Assembly (NCBI GenBank): GCA_028693055.1
Contig: JAQUWD010000012.1
Coordinates: 19,070-83,069 of the forward strand
Length of the DNA: 64,000 nt
Source: Eubacteriales bacterium
Lineage (GTDB): Bacteria > Bacillota > Clostridia > Christensenellales > Aristaeellaceae
Reading direction: 5' to 3'
The notes beneath the pieces are model-generated. The model worked only from the letters and a program-made list of their open reading frames with translations. It was not told the origin of the DNA and did not search any database. This document shows, in pieces, positions 26,202-35,465 of the stretch. Each line of letters opens with the position of its first letter. Position 1 is the first letter of the stretch. Position numbers and translations under genes: made by a program.

Positions 26202-26240
26202 AAAACGTTGCACTCTGGCGCGGATCATTCGGCGGAAGAA

Positions 26241-26269
26241 TTGACAACCCTGCCGCTATCTGCTATGCT
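26241..26269 (+). promoter_or_regulatory. Sigma-A promoter of the YARHG gene
   Basis: Perfect TTGACA, a 17-base spacer and TATGCT, about 60 bases before the start codon. Confidence 0.75.
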
Positions 26270-26327
26270 TTTGTACAGAAACGCTAAAAAGTCCACAATG
26301 TACAAACACGCAAAGGAGAAAGGGGCT

Positions 26328-27263
26328 GTGCCTTCCATGAGCTTCAAACGAATCACGGCGCTAGCGCTGTGCGCAATGCTGATCTTCGCGTTGGTTCCCT
26401 ACGCAGGCGCGGATGGGACGGAGGATGATTTCTACATAATCCCTGACAGCAACACCCGCCTACTGACAGCGGAGGAGCTCTGGGGCTGGCAGTACGAAGC
26501 GGTGGGGTATATCTACAACGAAATTTTTGCCCGTCATGGACGGCTCTTCCGTACGGGACAGAAATACGACGTTTATTTTCGGCAGCGAGATTGGTACCAG
26601 CCCAATCCCAACTATCGCTACAGCATGCTCAACACAGTGGAAATAGCCAACCAGCAGCTGGCCCATCAGGTGCTACAGGATATGCGGGCGCAGAAAACGC
26701 TGAACCTAGGCGGCAAGGCGCTGCCCAATAGCGCCAGCGAAGCGGGAGCATATTCCGACTTTCTCTTTAGCGCCTATCGGCTGAAGAATGGACAAAAGCT
26801 GGACGTTTATACCGGCCCCGGCGCCCATTACGCGCGCGCCTCCAATGGCCGAGCTACCCTCAGCACCAACGGCGATGTGAGAATTGCCGGGCTAGAGAAC
26901 AACTGGGTGCTGGTGGAATACGAAACCAGCGGCGGCGCCATGCGGGTCGGATATTTTTCCTTATCCCAGCTGAGCGGACGGTTGCAAAACGTCAAGCAAT
27001 TGGAATTTAATTACGCATCGGCGACCGTTGCGAGCCGTTGCAGCCTCACGGACGACCCGGATGGACGGCGCGGGGCACTAGCCACGCTGGAAGCCAATCA
27101 AACGGTCACGGTACTAGGCGTTTACGAGAGCAGCGGCAGTCAATGGGCGTATGTGGAAGCGCAAACTGCCATAGGCTTAGTACGGGGGTTTGTTCCCATA
27201 GACTGCGTGGGCATTGGCGATGCCGGCTATGACTGGGACGACGAGGACAACGCAAACGGGTAA
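26328..27263 (+). CDS. Secreted YARHG-domain protein with SH3-like region
   Basis: A protein of about 311 residues with a signal peptide (ITALALCAMLIFALVPYAGA). The YARHG domain follows at about 60-110 (YNEIFARHGRLF, then YFRQRDWYQPNPNY), a small extracellular domain thought to act at the cell surface. Residues about 165-230 (KLDVYTGPGAHYARAS...) resemble a bacterial SH3 module that could bind wall material. The C-terminus is acidic (DWDDEDN). The start is uncertain: GTG at 26328 has AGGAG at good spacing; ATG at 26337 is an alternative. It is monocistronic with its own promoter and terminator. The function is unknown. Confidence 0.7.
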   Translation: MPSMSFKRITALALCAMLIFALVPYAGADGTEDDFYIIPDSNTRLLTAEELWGWQYEAVGYIYNEIFARHGRLFRTGQKYDVYFRQRDWYQPNPNYRYSMLNTVEIANQQLAHQVLQDMRAQKTLNLGGKALPNSASEAGAYSDFLFSAYRLKNGQKLDVYTGPGAHYARASNGRATLSTNGDVRIAGLENNWVLVEYETSGGAMRVGYFSLSQLSGRLQNVKQLEFNYASATVASRCSLTDDPDGRRGALATLEANQTVTVLGVYESSGSQWAYVEAQTAIGLVRGFVPIDCVGIGDAGYDWDDEDNANG

Positions 27264-27400
27264 GCGCTTGCAAGCTCCTAGCAATGCTAGCTCTCTGGGG
27301 AATGATGTGGAGCCTTACGATCAAAGCCCGGAGCGGCGCATAGGTGAGGTTGCATGGGCGATCAAGCTGCCTGCAATATGGGCAGACGGATTCTTCAAGC

Positions 27401-27442
27401 AAAAAAAGGAGATGGAGCTCGCGGGCTACATCTCCTTTTTAA
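27401..27442. terminator. Bidirectional terminator
   Basis: A perfect 12-bp stem (27403-27414 with 27429-27440) whose outer five bases are A/T, giving poly-T after the GC part on either strand. It separates the convergent YARHG and DUF6259 genes. Confidence 0.85.
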
Positions 27443-27448
27443 TACCGT

Positions 27449-29506
27449 TCAAATTTCCGAGGCGGCTGCCATTTCGGATAAAACGTTGACCACGGTAACC
27501 TTTCCGGTATCATGATTGGTAATCCTGACAGTGCGGTCGTGAGCGGTAGGATTCCAGAGCGTGACGGCCATGGAGCCGTCCGCCGCCCTCCAGCCCTTTA
27601 CATAAACATAGGGATTATCTGCTGTGAAGCCGTCTGTGTCCACAAAGCGGCCTTGCAGCAAATGCTTTGCATACTGATGATATAAAGCGTTTAACTGCTT
27701 CAGATAGGCTGTATATGCGGGCAAATCCTTTAAGCTGCCGCAGCAGCGATAGATGGTCATATCGAACCGAAGACCCAGTAAAAAGCTATACCCAGCCATG
27801 GCCCGGTAGTGGTTTTCATCTTCCCCGCACTCCCGGTTTGTGCTCAAAAGCTCTGGGAAGGTGTAGAGATACATTTCCGTCAGTCGGCTATCGCTGCGCG
27901 CCGCGTCAAGATTCTCGGCGCTGATGGGATCCAGCAATCGCGCATCCGGCTGGGAGTTCGCGCCGTGGCTGATGTCCATGCTTTGTCCGTAGAGATCTAC
28001 ATTGTGCTCCATGAGGATGATTTTATCGTCGCCGAAGGTTTTCACATAGTCCCGCAAACCGCGATAGTTGGCTGCTTTGCTTTCGTGAGAATGGCTTGGC
28101 TTTTGATGGGTGTGGTTCTCCGCATAGCAAAAATAGGGGAACCATCCTCCGATATCATATAGCACGCCGTCTGCGCCCAAGTCCAAGCACTGCTTTGCCG
28201 CCCACTTCATCTTTTCCTGCCATAGCGGAGCGCCGGGGCAGGCGAGATACATGGGCATAGGCGGATTGCAGATTTTTCGGTAGGTTCCCTCTCCGCAGTA
28301 GGTTTCCGCAAAGGGAATTTCCTCCCCCCAGAGAGAGCGAATCGGAACGCTGTCGCCGCCTTCTTCACGGTAGAAATCGCTTTGGTGATCGATGAGCGCA
28401 TAGCTTAGGAACATCAGCACCCGTCCGCCCTTGGCGTGAACGTAGTCGATGCCCTCCTTTAGCTTCTCCGCACCGCCCATTCGCTCATCTGGGAGATAAT
28501 CCGGCCACATCCGGGCAAAACCGCCTTTTTCCCAGCCAAGCAGGTACAGCGTATCAAAGCCAGCCGCGGCGGTTTCGTCGTACAATGCGGGGATATCGCT
28601 GTAATCCCAGTTCAGCTCGCAGTGATGCTGCTTTAAAATTACACGCAGCCAGCCGGTCATGTCGCGGCACCAATCCGGCCGCTTTGGTGGGACGTATCCT
28701 CCGTATGCTTCCATAAAGGCGCGGTAGAAACGGGAGCCCGCGTGCCAGTCCCCTTGATGGGGGAAGCAATCGATGGCTTGCCCCTGCCATTTCTCACCCG
28801 CCTTCAGCATGGGGTAACGAATTACGCCGAAGCATAGCACGTTCTGCTTCGTATCTCTTTGTGCGTGCAGGCATAGCGCTTGACGGGTGGTATCCTCGGA
28901 GCCGATATACAGGCCTTCTTCGGTGTTATACCAATCGAACCACTGCATGGAGGCCTGCTCGCCTTGATACAACGCGTCCATATCGGTATGAAATTGATCG
29001 TGGCGCTCATATTTTCGAAAACCCGCATAGGTGGATAGATCGTTATAGGCAGGATCGGGTACTCGGATGCCAAGGTCTCTGGGCCAAGCGATAAAATCGT
29101 CCTCGTGCCGTCCGGAAAGGGAGCGCACTCCGGAAATGGGCGTTAGCTGTAGCTCCTGCAGGATCACGGAAGAATCACGGTTTTCAAGCTCCGCCATGAC
29201 GCGGAGGCCGCGAGGATCCGCTAGAAAACGCAGCGTTAAGGAGGCGTCGATGATGCGGCCCTCGTCGCCCGTTAGGGCGTCGCAGCGCAGCAGGATTCCC
29301 TCTTGATCGACGGTGATCCTTTGCTCCTGCCGGTCCTGCCACACCACCGCTTCCACCCGCTCCGTACCGGGAATGGAATAGATCAGCTTCCAGATAGGCC
29401 CCGGCTGCTCCACAAATTCATGACCTGTGGCAATATGAAAAAAGGAAGAGTGATATCCCCGTTCGTCCAGCGTGTAGGAAAAAACTTCATTTTTCAGATG
29501 AAACAT
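27449..29506 (-). CDS. DUF6259 glycoside-hydrolase-like protein
   Basis: A 685-residue cytoplasmic protein. An N-terminal beta-sandwich (about 1-260) is followed by a predicted TIM barrel with GWEKGGFARMWPDY, LGADGVLYDIGG (Asp at a position like the nucleophile of GH31/GH36 enzymes) and ILMEHNVDLYG, then a C-terminal beta domain. This matches DUF6259, a family of presumed glycosidases without a characterised reaction. The ATG at 29506 has TGAGG upstream; a GTG at 29521 overlapping the previous stop is possible. It is last in the DUF5107-GH39-DUF6259 operon and has a paralogue at 42.2-44.4 kb. Confidence 0.75.
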   Translation of the reverse strand: MFHLKNEVFSYTLDERGYHSSFFHIATGHEFVEQPGPIWKLIYSIPGTERVEAVVWQDRQEQRITVDQEGILLRCDALTGDEGRIIDASLTLRFLADPRGLRVMAELENRDSSVILQELQLTPISGVRSLSGRHEDDFIAWPRDLGIRVPDPAYNDLSTYAGFRKYERHDQFHTDMDALYQGEQASMQWFDWYNTEEGLYIGSEDTTRQALCLHAQRDTKQNVLCFGVIRYPMLKAGEKWQGQAIDCFPHQGDWHAGSRFYRAFMEAYGGYVPPKRPDWCRDMTGWLRVILKQHHCELNWDYSDIPALYDETAAAGFDTLYLLGWEKGGFARMWPDYLPDERMGGAEKLKEGIDYVHAKGGRVLMFLSYALIDHQSDFYREEGGDSVPIRSLWGEEIPFAETYCGEGTYRKICNPPMPMYLACPGAPLWQEKMKWAAKQCLDLGADGVLYDIGGWFPYFCYAENHTHQKPSHSHESKAANYRGLRDYVKTFGDDKIILMEHNVDLYGQSMDISHGANSQPDARLLDPISAENLDAARSDSRLTEMYLYTFPELLSTNRECGEDENHYRAMAGYSFLLGLRFDMTIYRCCGSLKDLPAYTAYLKQLNALYHQYAKHLLQGRFVDTDGFTADNPYVYVKGWRAADGSMAVTLWNPTAHDRTVRITNHDTGKVTVVNVLSEMAAASEI

Positions 29507-29517
29507 AAAGGAGCGCC

Positions 29518-30945
29518 TCACTTTCTCAATTGTGCAAACGGGCCGAAGGTGATCAGCAGGGGATAATCCCGCAATGGGACATTCAGCAGCGTAATAACGC
29601 CGCGTTCCGCAAGGATGTTTTCCGGGGCAATGGCATAAACCGTTCCGTCAAAGGGATCTATCAGATGAACATCCTGCTGTTGACCGATGAAGGTAAGGGT
29701 GACGGAGGCTTCCAAATCTACGGTCATGATGTTTTCTACCTTCCAATAGGCGAAGCAGCGAGCGCCCTCGGGGTTTTCGAAGCCTTGATAGAAAAAGCCT
29801 GCGTCAGCCCCCAGCACGTTCATATCCCATCCGCCGGTACGCGGGTTGGGACGGCACTCGAACTGAACGGGCAAATCCACCTTTCGGATTTCACCGGGAA
29901 ACAAGGAGCAAAGCGTCTGCATGGCGGTATACGCTTGCTTTTGATGATAAACGCCCAGCGGGCGACCCCTATCGTCAAAGGTCTCTCCCAGCAATCCGAA
30001 AAAGCCGTACCAGTCCTTTGTCAGCTCGCCTTCGTCGTTCTGGATGTTTTCAAAGATATCAACGGTGGAGAACCAGCTGGTGAAAAAAACTTCGCTCATC
30101 AGATCGATCATGATTTTGCGCAGCAGGAACTTTGTCTGGCGGCGCTCCGTCCATTGCGCCTTTTTAAGCGCACCTTGAGTGGAATAATCGCTTTGCGCGC
30201 CGGTTTCCCCCTGAATGACGCCGATATGCTGACCGCCGAAGGCGTCGAGGATCGCCCGAATATTCCGTACGTACTCCAGCACCCCGGTATCCACGTCAAA
30301 AACGTACCGATGATAGGTGACGTAGTCTGTCACCTCCGCAAGCTCCCGGCTCATGAAGCGATAGAGAAACGGAAGCTCCACGCAGAAGGAGCCGACCAGC
30401 ACCTTCGCCTGAGGATCCGCCGCCTTGATCACCCGGGCGGTGCGAAGGGCAAAGGCTCCGTATTCTTTTGCGTTGGGCTGGGGCCGCCAGCACCACGAGC
30501 CGTCGGGCTCGTTCCATATTTCATAGAAATGAACGCGCCCTTCGAAGTGGCGAACGACGGCGGTTACATAGTGATCCCACGCAACGCGTTCCTCCTCAGT
30601 GGAGATCGGCGGTCGTCCAACGGCTCCGGCTTTGTTGTTGGCGGCTGGGGTGTAAAGCTCGTTGCCATAACAAAGGCACATCCAAGGCTCCGTTCCCAGC
30701 GGGAGGAGAGAATCAACGATGCTGTCCAGCCACGAAAAATCGTAAACGCCCCTCATGCTTTCCGTCCGGCACCAGCCGGATTGGATGCGAACCCATTTCA
30801 CGCCCAGCTCGCCAATGGGTTCATAGCAAGCCGTCGGGTCGTACAGATTTCGGTCCAGCTTTTCCAAGCCGACGCCAATCCGCGAGGAAGCGATCTCCCG
30901 GGAATGCTTTGGAGCCACGTGACCAATGGACGTCATGCCATACAT
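29518..30945 (-). CDS. GH39-like (clan GH-A) glycoside hydrolase
   Basis: A 475-residue protein without a signal peptide. A TIM-barrel catalytic region (about 30-350) carries FYEIWNEPDGSWCW, whose Asn-Glu is the acid/base pair of clan GH-A, and VIQGETGAQS, whose Glu is a candidate nucleophile. A small beta domain closes the protein. Overall it resembles GH39 beta-xylosidase/iduronidase relatives, but the specificity is not inferable. The ATG at 30945 has AGGAGG upstream, and upstream in-frame codons overlap the preceding gene and are rejected. It is close to the paralogue at 49.7-51.1 kb (shared GVGLEKLDR / GVGFEKLDR start). Confidence 0.8.
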   Translation of the reverse strand: MYGMTSIGHVAPKHSREIASSRIGVGLEKLDRNLYDPTACYEPIGELGVKWVRIQSGWCRTESMRGVYDFSWLDSIVDSLLPLGTEPWMCLCYGNELYTPAANNKAGAVGRPPISTEEERVAWDHYVTAVVRHFEGRVHFYEIWNEPDGSWCWRPQPNAKEYGAFALRTARVIKAADPQAKVLVGSFCVELPFLYRFMSRELAEVTDYVTYHRYVFDVDTGVLEYVRNIRAILDAFGGQHIGVIQGETGAQSDYSTQGALKKAQWTERRQTKFLLRKIMIDLMSEVFFTSWFSTVDIFENIQNDEGELTKDWYGFFGLLGETFDDRGRPLGVYHQKQAYTAMQTLCSLFPGEIRKVDLPVQFECRPNPRTGGWDMNVLGADAGFFYQGFENPEGARCFAYWKVENIMTVDLEASVTLTFIGQQQDVHLIDPFDGTVYAIAPENILAERGVITLLNVPLRDYPLLITFGPFAQLRK

Positions 30946-30958
30946 AGCGCAATTCCTC

Positions 30959-33900
30959 CTAACACAAGAGAGTTGCATACAGGTTGGTCGGATCGTCTTG
31001 CAGGGCTTGTTGGGCCAGTGCGGCGGCGGTTTTCGCATCACCGGCTGCAAAATCCACCATGGCGCGCTGCCAGCAAACCCCGGCTGCGCGCAGCCGCTTT
31101 GCGTCCTCCATATAGGAAATAAAGAAGGGCGTGGTTTTCCGGTATCCGGGGTCGACGGCAGCGGCGGCTTTTTCCTGCGCCCGCAGATGGGCGGCAAGCA
31201 GCTCCTGCGCTTCCGACTCGCGGCTTTGGAGCTTTCGGGTCATGGCCTGCCAGCAGGGCAGCTCCGGCAGATGCATATCGGTGAAGTAATCCTGCCGAAG
31301 GCTCATGATCCAGTTAAGCAGCGCCGCCGCTTCCTCGCCTCGGCTAAGCTTTTGCAGGCAGACGGCTTCATAGTAGCGATGGGGAACCAGCAGCACATCG
31401 TTCCACAGACCGGCTCCCAGATTGTCGGGGAGGAGCTGCGCCTGACGGAAATGCTCCAGCGCCTTTTCTGCTTCGCCTGCGGCAAGCGCTTTTCGACCCA
31501 GCGCGTGATGGGCGAACATATACTGCTCCGCTACGGCGTGCTCGCTGCCTTCACAGGGGATAAAGCGCTTGCTTAGCATGATTTGGAGGGCCTTTTCATA
31601 GTCTCCGGCTAGGTTCAGCGCATGGCAAAGCTCGATGGTTATGTTTTCTTGAGGATCGTTTTCTTCTATAAGGAACGCCGCGACGTCCTTAGGAGCCTGA
31701 TGGGTTCGCAGCATCACATAAGCCTTCTCCCAAATGAGCTGACCGTCGTGGGGGTGAAGCGCCAGCGCTTTGTTCAATAGCGGAAGCGCTTCCTCCCGGC
31801 GGTTCAGATGGCTGTAGCGGGCGACGGCCATGTTCCGTAGGTATTGGCTGTTCTCTGGCGCAAGTGCAGAAGCCTCCTCCCATAGCGCTTCCGCCTTTTT
31901 ATATTGTCCGCGATGATATTCTAGACATGCCAGCAGGTTCCGAGCGTTCGCATCCTTTGGCGACGCGAGCAAAGCCGCGTTCAGCGCCCGATACTCCACT
32001 TGACGGGAAGGCCGTGCAATGCCCGTGCCTAGATGCTCGGCGGCAGATAGCGCCTTCCTATCGCCGGAAAAGTACCAACGGACGTATTCGGTTTGGGCGC
32101 ATTTTTCAGGCAAACCCTTTAGCAGCTCGGCGGCGAGGACCTTGCAGCCAAGCTCGGCTAATTCCTCTGCCACATCCAGAAGCGTTTGCCTAGCGTCGCT
32201 TTGCAGAGATTCATAGAAGGCGGGAACATGGCCTTGCTGCAGCGCTCGGCAAACAGGATTTAGCCGGTCGTAGGCCGAAAGGCGGGATAAGGTTTGATTC
32301 ATTGCTTCAGGCTCGTCAGCTTGGCTAAGGGCCAGCGCCAGAAGGGCTGTTTCGTTGCGGGAGTGCTCCTCAAGCGCCTGTTGGGCCAAAGCTCCCATCC
32401 CGGCGCGATTTCCCCTGCGGCCTTCGATCATGGCGGCGCGGGTTAGGGCGCGGCTTCGGCTGTCCTGCGCCCAAGCGGATTGCAGGTACCATTCCCACGC
32501 CTCCGCATCCCTGTCCTGTGCTTCCAAAATTCGGCCGATCACATATTGCAGCTCTCCGCTTTCTGGATGAAAATTGCGGGTGGTAACCTTCTTCCAAGCC
32601 TTCATGGCAAAAGCGTAGGCTGATGCTGGGCGGTAATGCTCCAGCTCAAAGCGGGCCAGCGCTGTCAATGCCGGTACGTATTCAGGATCGCGGCGAAGCG
32701 CTTCGCGCCAGTATGCGTCGGGGGAGACGGCGGGATCCCTGTATTGCTCCACATGTACGCCCATCAGATAGCATTCCTGAGCAGTGGTTAGTTGATCTAG
32801 CGTGGGATTGTCCGGGATGGTAGCCGGCATTTCCTTCACCGTTTGGTCATCGGGCTTTTGATACCGAAGCAGAACGCGGCCATCCTGGGCGCGAAGAACG
32901 AAGGACGCATCGTCCTCGCAAAGCTTGACGCTAAAGCCTCTTTCGGGGGACGCGCTGAAGCATAGCGTTCGTCCGTCCGTTTCCAAAATGGCGTTATCCA
33001 GCGCGCAGGTTGCCTGAAGCCGCAGCTCCCCTTCGTGGACGGAAACGGCTGCCTCGGCGCAGGCGCAAAGGGGCGTGCCGATATCCCCGATGGGGTACCA
33101 CATTTGGCTGAATTCTTTTCCTTCATAGGGCATTAGCCATGCAAAGTCGGGCTGATTGAGGGAGTAAGAGCTGGCCATCAGCTCTGCGTAGGGGCCGTCC
33201 GTATCGGTCAGCGCCTTCTCCCAGCTGGAGGCTAGCTGATTGTAGGCCCATGTAAACATTTTTTTACCCACGGATAGGGTATGATCCGCTACATGAATCA
33301 CGCCGCAGCGCTTTCCTTCGTCATAGCCGCCGAAAAAGTCATACTTTGTGGCGGCGCAAAAATACGATGTAGGCTGCTGGGTATTCTTGTGGTAAGAAAT
33401 ATCAATGCCTTCACCCATTCGAATGCCGTTATACACGCCGCTGGCGACTGGGTAGCTGGTTACGTTTTTGCGATAGTGGAATTGAACGTAATGTACGTCG
33501 GGCGGGAAAACCAATCGATACTGGGGATTGACCGGCACCGCCGCGTTCTCCCACCATAGGAAGGAATGGCGGGAGGCGGTGCGGTTGTAGACCTTCATGC
33601 GGGTATCAAAGCGCGCTTCTGAGGGCGCAAGAGAAACGCCCACCATGCCCTTCATCCGGTCCAGCGGCTCATTCTCACTCATCCAGACGGTAACCGTGCC
33701 GTTTTCCTGCTCTTCGATGCTCACGTCTACTGGCATATAGGTGCTGGGCCGATGATGGCAGGGCCAGTTAAACTCGCACCCGCCGGAAATCCAGCTGCCC
33801 AGCAGGCCGATAAGCGCCGGCTTTACCACATGCTGTTTATAAAAGAAATCGTATCCAGTGCGCTTGTCAAGGGCGGAATAGATACGTCCGCCCAGCTGGG

Positions 33901-34123
33901 GCATTAGCTCGATGCGCAGATATTCGTTTTCCAAGGTGATGATTCGCATGGGGCTTTCCCCTTTATGCTCCCGATCGGTTCGGGTTACGACCTTGCAGGG
34001 ATAGGGGTTGCCGCTTGAACGCTGGTGAACCCGATTTTCTGCGAACATGGGCAGCTCCTCGGCCGCTGGGGAAGGATAGGCGGGCATCAGCCGGATTTCG
34101 TCTGTAACCGTCACTTTTTGCAT
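30959..34123 (-). CDS. DUF5107 protein with long TPR array
   Basis: A 1054-residue cytoplasmic protein, first in its operon. Residues about 55-430 are DUF5107 (ENEYLRIELMPQLGGRIYSA, WISGGCEFNWPCHHRPS, FLWWENAAVPV). The C-terminal ~600 residues are tandem tetratricopeptide repeats with typical spacing (AQVYAL-like helices such as NLLACLEYHRGQYKKAEALWEE). Known DUF5107 proteins often combine a mutarotase-like sugar-binding domain with TPRs; no reaction is assigned. AAGGAG precedes the ATG. Control is probably through the divergent regulator at 34.3 kb. The 16.2-kb homologue keeps the first domain but has a much shorter tail. Confidence 0.82.
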   Translation of the reverse strand: MQKVTVTDEIRLMPAYPSPAAEELPMFAENRVHQRSSGNPYPCKVVTRTDREHKGESPMRIITLENEYLRIELMPQLGGRIYSALDKRTGYDFFYKQHVVKPALIGLLGSWISGGCEFNWPCHHRPSTYMPVDVSIEEQENGTVTVWMSENEPLDRMKGMVGVSLAPSEARFDTRMKVYNRTASRHSFLWWENAAVPVNPQYRLVFPPDVHYVQFHYRKNVTSYPVASGVYNGIRMGEGIDISYHKNTQQPTSYFCAATKYDFFGGYDEGKRCGVIHVADHTLSVGKKMFTWAYNQLASSWEKALTDTDGPYAELMASSYSLNQPDFAWLMPYEGKEFSQMWYPIGDIGTPLCACAEAAVSVHEGELRLQATCALDNAILETDGRTLCFSASPERGFSVKLCEDDASFVLRAQDGRVLLRYQKPDDQTVKEMPATIPDNPTLDQLTTAQECYLMGVHVEQYRDPAVSPDAYWREALRRDPEYVPALTALARFELEHYRPASAYAFAMKAWKKVTTRNFHPESGELQYVIGRILEAQDRDAEAWEWYLQSAWAQDSRSRALTRAAMIEGRRGNRAGMGALAQQALEEHSRNETALLALALSQADEPEAMNQTLSRLSAYDRLNPVCRALQQGHVPAFYESLQSDARQTLLDVAEELAELGCKVLAAELLKGLPEKCAQTEYVRWYFSGDRKALSAAEHLGTGIARPSRQVEYRALNAALLASPKDANARNLLACLEYHRGQYKKAEALWEEASALAPENSQYLRNMAVARYSHLNRREEALPLLNKALALHPHDGQLIWEKAYVMLRTHQAPKDVAAFLIEENDPQENITIELCHALNLAGDYEKALQIMLSKRFIPCEGSEHAVAEQYMFAHHALGRKALAAGEAEKALEHFRQAQLLPDNLGAGLWNDVLLVPHRYYEAVCLQKLSRGEEAAALLNWIMSLRQDYFTDMHLPELPCWQAMTRKLQSRESEAQELLAAHLRAQEKAAAAVDPGYRKTTPFFISYMEDAKRLRAAGVCWQRAMVDFAAGDAKTAAALAQQALQDDPTNLYATLLC

Positions 34124-34183
34124 TCAAACATCTCCTTGACAGAGTCATCAATTGTAAACGTCGACCTTTTCCTTCTCAAGCCG

Positions 34184-34214
34184 AGTATAGCATTGATACA
34201 AAATCTTGAACAAT
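34184..34214 (-). promoter_or_regulatory. Putative extended -10 promoter of the DUF5107-GH39-DUF6259 operon
   Basis: On the minus strand TGCTATACT gives an extended -10, compensating for a poor -35 (TGTTCA at about 18 bases). The CGGA-N5-TCCG repeat lies about 50-60 bases upstream of the expected start, a position suited to an activator. Confidence 0.5.
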
Positions 34215-34225
34215 GTCAAAGCTTT

Positions 34226-34240
34226 CGGATTTATTCCGAT
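34226..34240. promoter_or_regulatory. Candidate operator, copy 1 (CGGA-N5-TCCG)
   Basis: The sequence TCGGATTTATTCCGA is a perfect 5-bp inverted repeat with a 5-base AT spacer. It lies between the divergent promoters of the regulator gene and the DUF5107 operon. A near-identical copy lies at 35466-35480, just past the regulator gene. Confidence 0.5.
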
Positions 34241-34263
34241 ATTTTTGATTCCCTTTTGCTTCA

Positions 34264-34292
34264 TTGTCTTCCATGAGAGAATATGGTATGAT
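34264..34292 (+). promoter_or_regulatory. Sigma-A promoter of the LacI-like regulator
   Basis: TTGTCT, a 17-base spacer and TATGAT, 29 bases before the ATG. Confidence 0.6.
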
Positions 34293-34321
34293 AAACCAAT
34301 AAAGCGAGAGAGGATACAAAG

Positions 34322-35455
34322 ATGCTGATTCCTGTTCTGACGGAGCCTAATTTTCGTAGTTATCTTTGGGCTAAACAGACGATGGAAGGGATTATGCAGG
34401 AAGCCACCCGGCGCAAATACAAAATCGTAACGCTGGACGCGGAGGCGTATGAGACCATCGACTACGACCTGCTCTTTGGGGACGAAAGACGGATGCTGAT
34501 CGTTATCGGCACGTCTGTTTCGTGGATGCCCAAGGCGCTGGCGTTCTTTACCTCGCGGCATATCGAGTCGATCTTTATCAGCTTTGACCCGGCGGAAACT
34601 TCACTGCCCACCGGTATGGTTCGGATGGATTATGTGGGGGCGATTCACCATCTGCTGACCTATCTGTCCACGGACTGCGCCCGGAAGCGCATCGCCATGT
34701 ACGGCTACAATCCCAACTCATCGGCGGATAATATCAAGCTGCGCTTTTTTCAGCGCTGGAACGAAGGCGCGGACCATCCCGTCACCGAGGATGTATTCTA
34801 TAACCTTGCGAATCTGGAGGCCTGCTACAAGCAGTTTCAGCAGTATGCTGGGCGCTTTGACGCGGTGATCTGTGCTAACGATATCGTCGGCGTATCGCTA
34901 TTGAGCATGTTGAAACGGGACGGCGTTCGGGTGCCTGAGGAGCTCTACCTGACGGCCTTCGGGGATTCCAAGATTGCGGAACGGGTTGACCCGCCGCTGA
35001 CCATTGCCACCCTTGACCACCCCGAGATGGGGCGACAGGCTGTGCTCTTGTTTTCCCATTTGTGCAAAATGCCAGCCACAGCCAGCGTTTCCTCCCGGGT
35101 GCGCAGTCAGCTGATTGTACGCGCCTCCACGGCCTGCATTCCCGATACTACGGTTGACAGAATGCCGAGCAACGATGCGGATGCGTTTGAAAATAGCCTT
35201 AACTTCTACAGCGACCCCGAGGCGGAGCAGCTATTGCGGGCGGAAACGCTGCTGAACGCCTGCGACGCGACGGATATGCGCCTCATTGACGAGCTGCTGG
35301 CGGGAACCTCGCTGGATCGTTTGGAGCAGGAGCTATACCTGACCGCCTCCGCGCTGCAATACCGAAAAAAGCGGCTGATCAATGTGGTGAGATGCATGGA
35401 CACGGCGGAATTTTTGGACTTTTTGAATTTCTGCCGACGAAAGAGCGTGCTATAG
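34322..35455 (+). CDS. LacI-type ligand-binding regulator with C-terminal HTH-like segment
   Basis: A 377-residue protein. It starts directly with the first strand of a periplasmic-binding-protein fold (MLIPVLTEPNFRSYLW), so the usual N-terminal LacI helix-turn-helix is missing; the upstream DNA holds promoters, not coding sequence. Residues about 1-265 are the sensor (DAVICANDIVG, ATLDHPEMG). The last ~90 residues are helical, with a segment (LLAGTSLDRLEQELYLTASA, then LQYRKKRLINVV) that fits the pattern of a C-terminal LuxR/FixJ-like HTH. It lies between two divergent glycan operons and probably controls both. The start has GAGAGGA upstream. Confidence 0.7.
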   Translation: MLIPVLTEPNFRSYLWAKQTMEGIMQEATRRKYKIVTLDAEAYETIDYDLLFGDERRMLIVIGTSVSWMPKALAFFTSRHIESIFISFDPAETSLPTGMVRMDYVGAIHHLLTYLSTDCARKRIAMYGYNPNSSADNIKLRFFQRWNEGADHPVTEDVFYNLANLEACYKQFQQYAGRFDAVICANDIVGVSLLSMLKRDGVRVPEELYLTAFGDSKIAERVDPPLTIATLDHPEMGRQAVLLFSHLCKMPATASVSSRVRSQLIVRASTACIPDTTVDRMPSNDADAFENSLNFYSDPEAEQLLRAETLLNACDATDMRLIDELLAGTSLDRLEQELYLTASALQYRKKRLINVVRCMDTAEFLDFLNFCRRKSVL

Positions 35456-35465
35456 AAAGTGTTTT

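Noticed and set aside
29530..31122. 530-residue open frame on the plus strand, antisense to the GH39-like gene
   Set aside because: It covers the complement of a well supported enzyme with recognised catalytic motifs, has no family resemblance, and long antisense frames are common in GC-rich codons.
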